From Antedon mediterranea (Eukaryota; Echinodermata; Crinoidea; Comatulida; Antedonidae), in NCBI RefSeq assembly GCF_964355755.1, contig NC_092671.1, positions 1,495,001 through 1,559,000 of the forward strand: a DNA stretch of 64,000 nt, in the 5' to 3' direction. This document shows, one piece after another, positions 32,383 to 43,869 of this stretch (position 1 is its first letter; each line of letters opens with the position of its first letter). Both the position numbers and the translations under genes were made by a program. Below the pieces are notes generated by a model. It worked only from the letters and a program-made list of their open reading frames with translations. It searched no databases and had not been told where the DNA came from.

Positions 32383-34009
32383 CTACATAATGTATAAATT
32401 GCCCTAATTTTATTCAGTATGTTGCTGTAATGCTTAATCTCACTCTTAAGTTTCATGAACATTATTTAGTTCTCTAGGGCTGTCATACTAAATAAAAATA
32501 CCAAAGTAAACACTGTATGTGCAGGCGATGTCTTTAAATCTGCCCATTGCATACTTAACTATATTTAATGTAGTGATACGTTTTACCTGGGGTACTAACT
32601 GCTGAGCTAATAGTAGATGGGCTTTAGGCAAACAGCTGCACTTGAATAGAACCTCCACTGGAAGCATGTCTTCTGACAGAAATAGGTTATGCCTAATATA
32701 ATAGTGTCAGATATAAAGAATATTGAAAATGTTTACTGCATCTCTCATCTCTCTCCATGGTTCATGCATTTATTTTTCCAGTGAGGATTTAAAGGAGTTA
32801 CTATGGATTAAAACTAATAAATAATATAGCCCCAGGGTTGAGGAGGGAGAGATGTATTTCTGATACACATCTGTTCAAAAAATTCAGCCTAATATATATT
32901 TAAACAAATCAAATACATTGTGGGAGGGTGGTAGAAGTATATATTTTACCATTTGTAGACAAGTTGTATTATGACATCTGTGGTTAAGCAGTTTCTTTTA
33001 AATTTGCAGTTGACATGTTTTGACATTTTGTGGTTATGTTTACATTTGCAGGTATATATTTATACATTTGTGGTAATTTTTACATTTATGGAGAATGTTT
33101 TGGCTACATGGGGATGTATAGGGAGAGGGGCTTATTAGTACATGCATGGAGGTCCTGCATGGTACATACTCTTCATCCCAACCTCTGTAATCCGTCACTG
33201 ACTGTAACATTATTTCTAACATGTAGTAATCTCATACATACAAGTGTGAATATAAGAAATCAAAGAGCACCGTAAGAACTTAGGAGGATTTATTTTGCGT
33301 GTCTAAGTAATGATTTTGACATTTAATATTACACATAAATTATCTTATCAAGTGACTAGTATTGTAACAGATTGAACGGTCATTGCCGTGACAATAACTT
33401 ACGATGAGAGCTTTTTACATTTTCCACACATTTTACTACATCATTTCATATGACCGTCTTCACAAAACATTCAACAATGTATGCATGAATATCTATGAAT
33501 ATATTTACCTTGTGGTGGAATTCATTATACGAAAAAAATCAATAATTTGGTTTGATGTCTACCGTATATACGAAGTAGGGAATTAAATACTCACGAAAAG
33601 TTCAGAATCACTCTTCTGTGGAGTTAAATGTGCTCTCGCGTTGATGTATGACCTACCTTTGGCTGACTTTTATACGGCTTTCAAATAGTACACGACCAAT
33701 AGTAGTACGTACTTTATTATTAATGATCCTAGCATGTAGTGTTGGTTAAACATAATTAGCAGCTTAGGGAATCATTTGAATCGCTAACCTATGGGTTGAA
33801 CAAAAGGTTATTTTCTTGATGCGCCTTTAATGACCAATTTGATTTCTATTTTCGAAATTATTAATGTCCATTTAAAAAACATTTGTAATTCTTATGTTTA
33901 ATAAAAGCAGAATGCTTTTTGATGATCTATAAATATGGTATTATTTTTGTAATTTCAAGGGTTATTATAATAAATCCATTTAGATTTATTCAGTTTGAAT
34001 CATGAAAGT
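32383..34009. other. AT-rich non-coding stretch
   Basis: No supported gene. Frames of 60-81 codons (33030-33275, 33040-33222, 33404-33586) show no domain. Confidence 0.45.
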
Positions 34010-34440
34010 TTATTCTCTACTTTAATTTTTATTTATTTTTTTATTTTAATCATATTTAATGAGGGTCATCCATCCAGCAGAACAGATACAATACACAAAA
34101 TACAACAAAAACAGAAAAGTAATATTAATCATTCATATTTATCATTTCAATATTGCATAATACATACAATTCAATTTTGTTTACTGTTGATTTGAATGCC
34201 TTATTGATTGATCACTTTATTTCAGAATAAAAATTTCATAACGAACGGAAAATCCCAATAAAACAGAATTTTTTTCAGATTTAGTGTAGAAATTCGAAGA
34301 TCGTACCAGATAGTTCGTAGTACACCTAGCAAGATCATTTTCACTATTCAAAACTCTTATTCTAAAAGCATAGGCACATTTGCGGATGCTCATAAAAAGA
34401 GGGAATTCTTTTTGTGGCAAACATGTTACTAGAATCATCT
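34010..34440 (-). mobile_element. truncated LINE remnant with C-terminal ORF fragment
   Basis: The minus frame 34217-34438 (73 codons) ends in '...TTNYLVRSSNFYTKSEKN' followed by a stretch with FSVRY. This resembles the 'NY-TR-S-NFY ... FSIRY-GP' segment near the C-terminus of CR1/jockey-type reverse transcriptase proteins (by eye). The frame is followed on the same strand by about 150 nt of 3' UTR-like sequence ('tgctggatggatgaccctc') and a taaa-rich tail ending near 34010. Order and orientation fit a 5'-truncated non-LTR element. The usual WN-SLP residues after RY-GP are not seen, so it is decayed or the match is chance. Confidence 0.4.
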
Positions 34441-34994
34441 AAATTGTTACATAAAATATGTCTATAGGTAAGTCACTTCTTTATGTATTTATGTACAAAG
34501 GAACTCTTGAATCAATACTGAAAAAAACCCCACTCTAAATCTGATCAGTTAAAACGACAGCATTGCAGGTGCTAATGTAAAATATCGGATCCATGCAACT
34601 TAACGCATTCAGTCGATACCGTCAAGCAATTCCACCAGACTTTATTAGAACCGTTGACCGTCAAAAATCCATTTCTAGTAGCGAGATTTAATATCGACGG
34701 CCAATCGGTGTTATGTACAAAGTGGCCTGTGGTGATGCAATCTTGAATGAAATTCACCGACTGTTAATGACTCAAAAAACAACAGAAGCCATTCCACAGA
34801 ACAAAGAGAAATAGTGCATGAATATTCATGAATAGCTCATGAATATTCATGTTAATTAACACTACATACGAAATGAGGATTGTTTAATCACTTTGGCATA
34901 ATTTAAGTTTTTATTAGATTAATTATTCATACTCAATATTTGGTCCAATCCATTTTGTGAGTTAGGAATATTCATAATAGTAAAGTAAAGTATA
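34441..34994. other. AT-rich stretch with two nested palindromes
   Basis: At 34817-34850 the palindrome catgaatattcatg occurs twice, separated by 'aatagct'. The 61-codon minus frame 34572-34757 could belong to the same decayed LINE as 34.2 kb, but I recognise no motif. Confidence 0.4.
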
Positions 34995-34997
34995 TAG

Positions 34998-35084
34998 GTT
35001 TGTGCTACACCATGTGAATCAAAGTCACTCACAGTAGATGATGTGCTACACCATGTGAATCAAAGTCACTCACAGTAGATGATG
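34998..35084. repeat. tandem duplication of about 43 bp
   Basis: Two nearly identical copies of 'tgtgctacaccatgtgaatc', continuing through 'aaagtcactcacagtagatg'. Recent duplication. Confidence 0.85.
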
Positions 35085-35116
35085 TCTTGAAGTTTCTGTG
35101 GTACTATTGTATAACT

Positions 35117-35300
35117 GGGGGAACTGTGGCACAGTAGGTAAAGCATTGCACTCCAAATCTAAAAGGGGTGAGTGTGGGTTCAAGTTCTGATCCTGTCGCT
35201 GTAGAGTTGAGTCCTTGATTTTTATTACTGCCTCCTAGTTGAAGTACAACAACCGCAAAGTACAGACCTCCTCAACTATTTCATCTTCTTTAGGAATTAC
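35117..35300 (+). mobile_element. tRNA-derived SINE
   Basis: The tRNA-like head (about 35117-35196) has box A TGGCACAGTAGG and box B GGTTCAAGTTC. A body with no match to the other SINEs of the window follows. The 3' end is uncertain; a 'ccctttgtaaaatgtttaactgtaaa' type sequence near 35335 could be its tail. Confidence 0.6.
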
Positions 35301-36040
35301 ATATACTTCAAACTTGTTTTTCTTTGCCATACACCCTTTGTAAAATGTTTAACTGTAAATAGTGATAATGATAAAGCTATGGTGCTGTACCAACATTTGC
35401 AGTGAGGACGCTTCCTTCTCCTTTTTCCTTTATGATTTTATTCTTCCCTTCTCACTCTCCCTTCCCAACATCCTGTATTTTCCTTTACATAGTTTAATTC
35501 ACAATCATATCCTCATGTAATGTTTAATAAATGTTACAATATAAAGTTGCTAGACTGGAGGGTTGGTTTTGAAATGGGTATTCAGTAGAACCTATTACCC
35601 TCTGCTTTTCTTGTCATTTTTTGGTTATCTTGGACATTTTACAGATCATTTTTGTGTGTGAACCGCTTAGAAACATTGTATTAGGACTAAGACTACCATT
35701 CTTATTAATATTATTATTTACTGTAGTTTCCGTTTATCTTTGAAATGACTTCTAGTTGATCATTTCTTAATCAGTTATATTATGAAGCAATAACATCTAC
35801 TCATGTCAAAATTGATGAAAATGAATAATTCAGTAAACGTAATTATCATATCAAGGTCAGAGTTTGCTTTTTCAGACTTAATCTAAATTTATAATCAACT
35901 ACTCAACTATTAATTGGAATAATATTAATTGTCTTTTATTTAGAACCTTGATTTGCTTTTCTATTGTACCTACCAGACACTATAGTTATCAATTTATTTA
36001 TTATGAAAACATTACAATCAATATTGGCTGGTTTAACAGA
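35301..36040. other. AT-rich non-coding stretch
   Basis: No gene or array is visible. Confidence 0.5.
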
Positions 36041-36369
36041 GGGCCTGTTTCTGCTGCATAGAAAATAACCGGTTAAAATCGGTGTGAATAAATTAAAATC
36101 AGTGTGAATAAATTAACTCCATTTTCTTGGCAGCAGAAACAGGACACATTTGTGGTAACCGGTTAAAAGGCAGCGCAAAATAACCGGTTAAAAACACCAA
36201 TTTAAATCGGTGTTAGAACGCCGTTTAACCGGTTATCGCTGAGCAATTCTTAGCTGCAACACGAAATAACGGTTATTTGATTGACAGTTGTGACCCCGGG
36301 TCAGATACCGTCGCATACGATGTGTGTTTTCCTCGTGGTTTTGACAGTCGAACGAAGAAGTGAACATGT

Positions 36370-36551
36370 ATGTGGATGAATGAAATCACAAGATATGTTA
36401 TTCAGTTGTGGGGGGAGAGAAAGTACGGGGAAGGATGGCAGGGAATAGAAAAGAATCACAGATAATAAATAAGAGCATTTTTGCGAAAGTAAAAGAGGAG
36501 TTTGGGGTGGAGTTCCGGGGACTACCCAAGCTAAACAATTTGAGGCGTTAG
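36370..36551 (+). pseudogene. decayed Myb/SANT-like DNA-binding domain
   Basis: Two short frames that overlap and differ by one frameshift together resemble the Myb/SANT-like domain found in accessory proteins of DNA transposons. The first (36370-36465) contains ITRYVIQLWGERK. The second (36435-36551) contains NKSIFAKVKEEFGVEF. The pattern 'LW-ER ... N-IF-KV-EEFGVEF' is the helix-turn-helix type seen in this family, though the last helix (Q--NK---L) is not clear. The frameshift and an early stop make it non-functional. It lies inside the transposon, 330 bp from its left end. An antisense frame (36301-36639, minus) overlaps and is probably a shadow. Confidence 0.35.
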
Positions 36552-36589
36552 TACACGCTCGCGAAGGGTATGGATGGTCCCCTATATAA

Positions 36590-37186
36590 ACACCAAAACG
36601 GAAACAAAAGGAACTCAGAATGTTGCAAATACCTACCAAACGATAGTAGATAATGGTTAATTAATTATGAAAACCCAAATTTTATAGCAAAAATCATCCG
36701 AATTTATGTTATAAACGATGAATTTAGCAACAAAAACTTAATCCAAACGAGCGTATTTATGGCATGCCCTTAGTGCCTTTAATAGGAGAACAATGAACAT
36801 TCTTACTTTGATCGTTTTACATAATAATTTTTTAGAAAAACATCACATCGACCGAAAACAAAGGTAATTAGAGCCTTTGATAATATATTAAATATGATTT
36901 TATTAAGCATAGAAATGTGTTATTATTTATGTTAGTACATAAATATACGAAATAATGTTCAATACTCATTATTTTATTAAAGGCACTATATGCGTGCGAT
37001 ATTCTATGACTTGGATACTCTCGTTTGATTTAAGTTTTTGTGGCTAAACTAATCGTTTTTAACATAAATTCGGACGATTTTTGCTATAAAAGTTGGGTTT
37101 TCATAATTAATTAACAATTATCTACTCTCGTTTGGTAAGTATTGCAACATTCTGAGTCTCGTTTTTGTTTCCGTTTGGTGTTTTGT
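36590..37186. mobile_element. nested foldback element, arms of about 200 bp
   Basis: The left arm 36590-36780 and right arm 36977-37186 are inverted copies of each other at high identity. Examples are 'acggaaacaaaa', 'agaatgttgcaa', 'ttaattaattatgaaaaccc', 'caaaaatc-tccgaatttatgtta' and 'agtgccttt'. The loop of about 200 bp contains further weak inverted similarity. TA next to both ends is compatible with a TA target duplication. The element interrupts the coding remnant of the larger transposon and leaves a 'cgctcgcgaa' motif on both of its flanks (36555 and 37193). Confidence 0.8.
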
Positions 37187-37188
37187 AG

Positions 37189-37380
37189 GACCGCGCTCGC
37201 GAAAGACAACAGTCGTTCACGTGGGAAGGGCCGTATGTCATCGCCTTTGTTGAGGATAAAAATTATCCTAGTTTAGGCGATCGGGCGCTGCACGACCCTC
37301 CCCATCATGTTATTGAAGGCGCCATGAGAATTAATTTTATTAGCGATGTAAGTAGGCTTTTGCTCGACGACCACCCATAG
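37189..37380 (+). pseudogene. 64-codon C-terminal open segment of unknown transposon protein
   Basis: Open from 37189 to a TAG at 37378, with no start of its own. It contains FTWEGPYVIAFVEDKNYPSL and ends ISDVSRLLLDDHP. Composition is much more protein-like than that of other frames in the window, with high C+G use, charged residues and no repeats. It begins right after 'tttttgtag', so it could be an exon with its acceptor or the distal part of a frame cut by the foldback insertion. I do not recognise the family. Confidence 0.4.
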
Positions 37381-37501
37381 ATTTAACCGGTTATTTCGGA
37401 GCACAAATTGAGCAGAAACGCGGTCTTGTTATTGTTATCTATTTTTAATCTATTTTAAAATAACCGGTTAAATTGCGTTATGCAGCAGAAACAGACCCAG
37501 A

Positions 37502-39315
37502 GAAGATTTGATGATAACCGATGAAAATGCTTTAATATCTATCCACTCTAATTTCATTCTTGACTTTTATAGACAATACAATAAAAATATAAAAGTAATT
37601 TGTATGAGTTAATAGTTTCTTTGTTATATTTACCATGGAAACAGCGAGGATTACATCTTTAGTGTATTGATTGCCATCGTATTTTTATATAGAATCTTCT
37701 CAGACAAAACAAAATATACATTCATAAAGTTAAAGTAGCACGCATCTCTTTTTACAATACTTTGTTATATTTGAATATTAATCAATGTGCTCAAAAGTAT
37801 ATAGAATAAAACTGGTAATTCTCCACATGCTAAATTATAGAATAATAAAATGGAGCTGGATACATCTTTTGTTGTTGTAAAGATGATAAAACTAAGAGTA
37901 TAGGCCTACTGGACAAAATTGTCTACAAAAATAAAGTAGAACGTATATTTTTTAATCATAGTTTTGTTATTAAAAATACTGAATGATAAAAGTAATTTTG
38001 ATACAATCATCAGGTTGTTGTTGTCTTTGTTCTTTATGCAAATTGTAGGATATCAATTTTATTGTACAATATGTAACAAGTAATATATTTTATTGGTCTT
38101 TCTTAACTACATATGTTTTGGTGATAGTCTTAGTAATGAGGCATTTGGTGCTAAGGGGTTATTAGTTGTGTTTTTATATTACAAAATTAGCCTCATAGTT
38201 TTAGCTTCAAATGTTTTTATTGTTTTATAGTAGTTCATATAAAATCTGTTAATTACAATAACAATATGTAGTAATTCTCAGATAATATCATGTTTTTTTT
38301 GTATCATGTCAATGTAATTTAATAGGCCAGAGTATAGTTGAAATAGTTAAAATCAATTTTTGTGGAAACTACTACTAGAGCATTTGATAAATAATACAGA
38401 ATTTGATATTATTTGTTAAATGTTTGCATGGTGAATTAATACAACAAATAAGTTTTGCGATAGTCAGAAGTCAAGTGTGTTCAACCTCGCTTTTTACAAA
38501 AAAAGCTTGTATGACTAGCCCTAATGTAAAACATCTAATTTTATTCTTGCTTTAATATAGTCCCATGGGCCTACATTTTTTAGCTATGCCAATTACTGTA
38601 AATTTGCATAATGCAATTTTAGCAAACTAATTACTGTATTCACTGTGATGATTGTAATGTATGATCACTCATCAGCTTTGTGATTACCCTAATATATTTT
38701 ATTAGATAAAATAAGTATAAATTGTGAAATAGTAAAATATTTTAGAATGATATGTTGACATGTACTGAAATTGAATGGGTAAAAGTTTTATAAATATTTA
38801 AATAACTTGTTTTGTTTTTACAGCGGCAACATTGTCAAGCTGATTTGTAGGAATGGTTCAATGTTTTCTAAAGGTTACTGAACGCTAGAAATTTTGTTTG
38901 TGATAAAGCCCTCATTTTGCTACATTTAGCGCTCAAACACATAATACAAACAATTTGTAATAATACCACACGTCGACGATGTGCTGAACTTAAGTACATT
39001 GTATTTGAGTTTTAACTTATTTACAATTCCCCAATGACTATTTGCGCAAATAAATGACTGTATATTGTTTGCAAAGAGCATTGATTATTAGAGAGCAAAT
39101 AAATGGAAATAAAGAAAGAAAGCTTCTTTTAGATAACTTAAGCAAATTAAGACATTTTAAGTGTTTTGTATACTCTACATTTAGAGCATATTTTTGCTGT
39201 TGATTATGTTACATATCTTTCTTTTTCTGGATTTTCATTCAATCTATTAATAGTTTATACATTTTCTCCCTTGAACTGAAAGCCAATTAACACTTACATT
39301 ATAAATAAAATGAGA
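37502..39315. other. AT-rich non-coding stretch
   Basis: No open frame of note, RNA or array. Confidence 0.55.
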
Positions 39316-39431
39316 AAGTTCTGTCTACACTATCAAACTATTTGACAAAAAATGTGATGTGGCCAAATAATGATATTGATATGACCAAATATAGTAGTGA
39401 TATGACATCACCATGTCCACATCACATTTTC
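39316..39431. mobile_element. palindromic MITE family, copy 1 (right end missing)
   Basis: Begins aagttctgtctacactatca and continues to 'catgtccacatcacattttcc', where it stops before the right inverted repeat. It carries two 'atgatattgatatg/atagtagtgatatg' internal units. Confidence 0.8.
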
Positions 39432-40069
39432 CTAAGAAGCAAGAGATTAATTTAATCATGGAGAAATATTAAAATTATTGATGAAGGTGAGAATATCTGG
39501 ATTATATATATTTTAGTTAAAACTACTGTCTATTCTTAAATAACACTTTTTGCAGTTATAGATAAATTAGTTGATTGACTTGCTTGGTTTGTCGTCTTCT
39601 AGATTCATCAAACCAGCTTATATTATCCACAATTTTATGTAGCGGTACATCACAAAGGTTTTAGTCAAAATTAAAGTATATAAAAAGTAACTACCAGTTC
39701 TTGTATCAGACTGTACATATTTTAAGTATGTACTGATATAAGAGATTATTGCAGTTATCGTGTTAATGCAATTTTCTGCTCATATTATGTATAGGAATAA
39801 ATACATTTTGAAATTCAAAGAAAAGATGATATCTCAGTATCTCATGGATAATATATATTGTAAAGGTGTATATTAAATATTGTATTAATAAAATTCTTTC
39901 GAAAAGCAGTGGAAAATGAAAAATTAAAAATTCATCTAAACATTTTCTATTACTGTTTAGTAGGGAGGGAAGGAGGTCTGCCAGTTATGATATAAAAATG
40001 TGCACCCCATTAATGCCCATCTCATTATCTACACCAGACATATTGTGTCTGTCGCATTCACCACTGTGA
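39432..40069. other. AT-rich non-coding stretch
   Basis: No gene or array is visible. Confidence 0.5.
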
Positions 40070-40445
40070 CAGAAAAATACAACATCGATGTCTCATGTAG
40101 TTTAATATCTAAATGATTTAATGTTGAATGTTGATGACTGAAAAATACAACATCGTTGTCTCATGTAGTTTTAAGACCTGAATGGTTTAATGTTGATGAC
40201 AGAAAAATACAACATCGTTGTCTCATGTAGTTTTAAGACCTGAATGGTTTAATGTTGATGACGGAAAAATACAACATCGTTGTCTCATGTAGTTTTAAGA
40301 TCTGAATAGTTTAATGTTGATGACGGAAAAATACAACATCGTTGTCTCATGTAGTTTTAAGATCTGAATGGTTTAATGTTGATGACGGAAAAATACAACA
40401 TCGATGTCTTATGTAGTTTAAGATCTAAATGATTTAATGTTGATA
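40070..40445. repeat. 62-bp minisatellite, six copies
   Basis: Units of 'gatgacggaaaaatacaaca', then 'tcgttgtctcatgtagtttt' and 'aagatctgaatggtttaatg'. The outer units are more diverged than the four central ones, the usual pattern for arrays homogenised from the middle. Confidence 0.92.
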
Positions 40446-42480
40446 ACATTATGGGACATGCTAGCTGTGTGGTGGATTAGGATTCCATTAGGGTGCGTTG
40501 TTTTACCGGTGTACCTAAGTACGTAAGTGTCTATAAAAGATCCTTACAAGTTAAAATATAATAGCAGTATCCAGGATGGACACAGCATAAATAATGAAGC
40601 TATAAATCTGACATCATCTTAATTGTCTTTCAACATCTAGTTTGTGGCAGAATTATTTATTTCTAGTACCTTGTAGTAAACTCTGCAGCTATTATTATTT
40701 ATAAGAACAAGAAGTAGTTTTCTTTTCAAATTCTTTTCTTTCTTTTTTTTGTATATTGTGTTTGATTATTTTGTAATATCACAAACTTGTGTAAAACAAT
40801 CAATGTTGATTGAATGAGTTGTACTGTGCATCAGCCTCGTAAATAAATAAAGTTTATATATAATAAGAGTTAGACTAAATATCCGACTATATCTCCTCAG
40901 TCAATGAATAAAACACAGTCATTATTTGTTTTATAACAAACCTAGTGTGCAGGAGTAAAATGTTTTAAAATCGACTGCCGCTTCAATCTAATAAAATGAT
41001 GCGGCCTTTAAAAAAAAGCTGTTTTTTAAAATTTTGTTGCAGTGCACAACACTGGTTACAGTTTTCGATCATGCTACAGATTATCCTGTATTATTCACAG
41101 AAAGAGAGTCCTGGAAATGGTTATGATTTATGAAACTTAAATAACATATAATTCAGCTACCGAATATTTATAGCTTAAGAAATGTGTACAGAATAAAAAT
41201 TAATTTTTAGACTTGAAATATCCAATAGTAGGACCATAGAGATATTCACTATAATATCTCTATGGTAGGACAAAAGCTAACAAATGCAAACAGAATTTAT
41301 AAATTCCAAAATTTTAAGCGGATTATTTTTACTTGGATGAAAGTAAAATACATAATCCACTGACAACTGATAGGATTCAGTATTTAAATATAATAATTTC
41401 ATCATAAGAAATGACATGACATATTTAATGTAAATATAATGAAGTATTTCATTTGAATTTATTTTGACTATTGTTTACATATAAAGTGATAATATTAACT
41501 ACTAACATTACAAATAAATATTACCGGTACTTATTCTAGAAGGCTGCTTTTCCAGGATATGCCAAAAAGCTTAGTAGCTAATTTCCATTGGTTTTTTTTA
41601 TAATATAAAATAAATAAAGTGTATTAAAATGTACTAACTAGTTCTACTATAATAAAAGTAATAACCTATTAAAAAGATAATAAAAACTAAAAACTACTTA
41701 TTTAAAAATTGTTTGCAGATCGCATTGAAGTTTAAGTTATACCCACATTGTAAACGAGTAAAATATTCATTGGGTGAGTTTTTGGAAACATTAATCTGAA
41801 ATGCATTTGATGATTTTGATTGTTCATTATCCCAAAGCGTCTTCTATTTACATTTCTTATTGAGTTTTTACGGTTGCATGCTAAGCTAGATTATAAAGTC
41901 AAAATAATCAATCAATTTTAATTATAATTCAATGTGACTTATATTGTTATATTTCTTTAATCAGTAGTGAGTCACAATCGATTGTGATGAGATTTACGTT
42001 AGAGAAATAACCATTTAGGAATTAGATTGCAATAACTGTACTTATGTTGATGTTTTTATAATCCTCCCAAATGTATTTCACATTTAATTTTTGCATTTAT
42101 CTTGATTCTTTTGTGATATATTAATGCATTTTCTTTACAGTAACTTATTGTATATTAATTGTGGGATTCTATTACTAATACCATATATTATACAAGATCA
42201 TTTCTAGGTATTGTTTTAATATTTTATTTTGATTATTCAAAAAGTCCCCCAAAGGTTTTGGTAGTTAACGCTACTAATATTGATAATTAATATTAAACCT
42301 GCTAAAGAAAAGAATATTTCTCCTATTTTATTAATCCAGTTCGGATGCATTTTGTATACCATAAAGAATCGTTCACTTATATTATTTATTTTTGTTACTT
42401 TTACCGTAATTTATTTTAATTTTGTGTTTTTAAATGTATCATTTTACCTGATACACTAGCCTTATGACATCTAGCAATGT
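40446..42480. other. AT-rich stretch with one strong hairpin
   Basis: No gene is visible. Near 40740-40860, a T-rich block then 'gtaaataaataaagtttata' could be a retroposon 3' end (weak). A hairpin at 41234-41265 is listed separately. Confidence 0.45.
41234..41265. repeat. 32-bp hairpin
   Basis: Arms ccatagagatatt and aatatctctatgg are perfectly complementary over 13 bp around a 6-nt loop. 'taggac' borders both sides (41229-41234 region and 41266 onward). It may be a minimal MITE relic. Confidence 0.7.
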
Positions 42481-42612
42481 TTTAACAAAACTGTGCCCAA
42501 ATATGGTAGGGATATGCTTAAATATGGTAGTGATATGACATCATCATCATGTCCATATATGGGCACATCACATTTTGTTGTCACATAAAGTTTGATAGTG
42601 TAGACAGAGCTT
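42481..42612. mobile_element. palindromic MITE family, copy 2 (left end missing)
   Basis: Contains two 'aatatggtag-gatatg' units, 'catgtccatatatgggcaca' and a complete right end agtttgatagtgtagacaga followed by GCTT and TA. The outer left inverted repeat is absent. Confidence 0.85.
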
Positions 42613-42683
42613 TAAACATCCTGTAGTACCGTGTCTTCTAACAGCAATCTTCATCCCATATGTGATACTGATAAAAAAATACA

Positions 42684-42757
42684 TTCTTGAAGTCAGATAT
42701 GAACCCAACCTCTGGGATTGGTAAGCAAGGATATCAACCACTACAATGCAACCACAC
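42684..42757 (-). mobile_element. tRNA-like SINE head
   Basis: On the minus strand, a box A-like TGGTTGCATTGTAGTGG and a box B-like GGGTTCATATCT are tRNA-spaced. The downstream minus sequence ('tgacttcaagaatgtattttt') is T-rich. It is probably a degraded SINE or tRNA pseudogene. Confidence 0.45.
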
Positions 42758-42832
42758 TATCTGAAAATATTAACAAAAGAAACATTTGTAGTTCAAAGGC
42801 GTTTTTGCCTGCATTCATATTTTCCTTAACAG

Positions 42833-43075
42833 CAGCATAATCAATATGTAACATTAAACACCAAAACAACATAATCAACATGTAACATTACAAACACAAT
42901 AGCATAATCAATAAGTAACATTAAACACCACAATAGCATAATCAACATGTAACATTACAAACACAATAGCATAATCAATAAGTAACATTAAACACCACAA
43001 CAACATAATCAACATGTAACATTACAAACACAATAGCATAATCAATAAGTAACATTAAACACCACAATAGCATAA
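42833..43075. repeat. 33-34-bp dimeric minisatellite
   Basis: Alternating subunits 'agcataatcaataagtaaca-ttaaacaccacaat' and 'agcataatcaacatgtaaca-ttacaaacacaat' form a higher-order period of about 67 bp. About 7 subunits are present. Confidence 0.9.
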
Positions 43076-43835
43076 TTAATTAATAAATTAAAATAGCATA
43101 TGTAGTTTAAAACTTCATTTCATTTTAATATTGCCTCTCATAAACTGTGTTACCCTAGCATTGTTGTTTTTTTGTAATAATTTGCATTTAATTTTAATCA
43201 TCATACATACAACAAAATAATATATTATTAAACTCTTTCATAAAATTAAATATTTTAAAATTTGTTTCTCTTTCTTTTCTTTTTTCTATAAATTTTCTGT
43301 TTTATTGCCTTTTATGAACTTTCCTGGCAATTAAAACACAAAATTTCTTATCGCATAAAATAAAATCGTGTTGTAAAATTTAAATATATATGGTTGACAT
43401 CAATTTGTTTCCCAACTGGTCTTTGTTATTCTACATATCATCTGTTCTTTGTTATCATTTTATTAAAATTAATAGCATTATTGTCGTCGTAACAATTCAC
43501 AACTTTTCTTTGTGTGAAAAAAGCTTTTCTGCTGTACAAGTGTGGATATATGAATTGCACGCAAGTTGCTTACACAGTGCCTAATAAAAGACAATCCACA
43601 GTAACAACTCCCTTGCTTGCAATCATTTTAGTTAATTAACTATTGTACAGCTGTTTATATAATTTACTTCACTTTTTATATTATTTTTATTCTAATTAAT
43701 CAATATTATAACCTGTGTGTGGCCTTAATATATTTATTAATTTTTTTTACTCAATAAATCATTTGTGTCAATATTTATAATTTTAGTAAATTATTGTTTG
43801 CAACATTTTTTACATAAGCTTTTCGCTGATCCTGA
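43076..43835. other. AT-rich non-coding stretch
   Basis: No gene is visible; a 64-codon frame at 43390-43584 has no domain. Confidence 0.5.
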
Positions 43836-43869
43836 CATGACATGACATGACATGACATGACATGACATG
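43836..43869. repeat. (catga)n microsatellite
   Basis: About six copies of tgaca/catga. Confidence 0.9.

Larger units (their letters stand above)
36041..37498. mobile_element. composite DNA transposon with TAACCGGTTA palindromes
   Basis: The left end GGGCCTGTTTCTGCTGCATA matches the reverse complement of the right end, GGGTCTGTTTCTGCTGCATA. Flanking AGA (36038-36040 and 37499-37501) is a possible 3-bp target duplication. The decamer TAACCGGTTA or close forms appears near 36067, 36155, 36180, 36226, 37384 and 37461, i.e. clustered next to both ends like subterminal transposase-binding sites. The interior holds a Myb/SANT-like coding remnant, a nested foldback element and a second open segment. 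A third end-like motif (gcagcagaaacaggac, 36131-36145) makes the first 105 bp a hairpin by itself. Three-bp duplications and a Myb/SANT partner recall Harbinger-type elements (inference). Confidence 0.75.

Noticed and set aside
36301-36639. 112-codon minus frame as a gene
   Set aside because: It lies antisense to the Myb/SANT-like remnant inside a transposon and shows no domain of its own.
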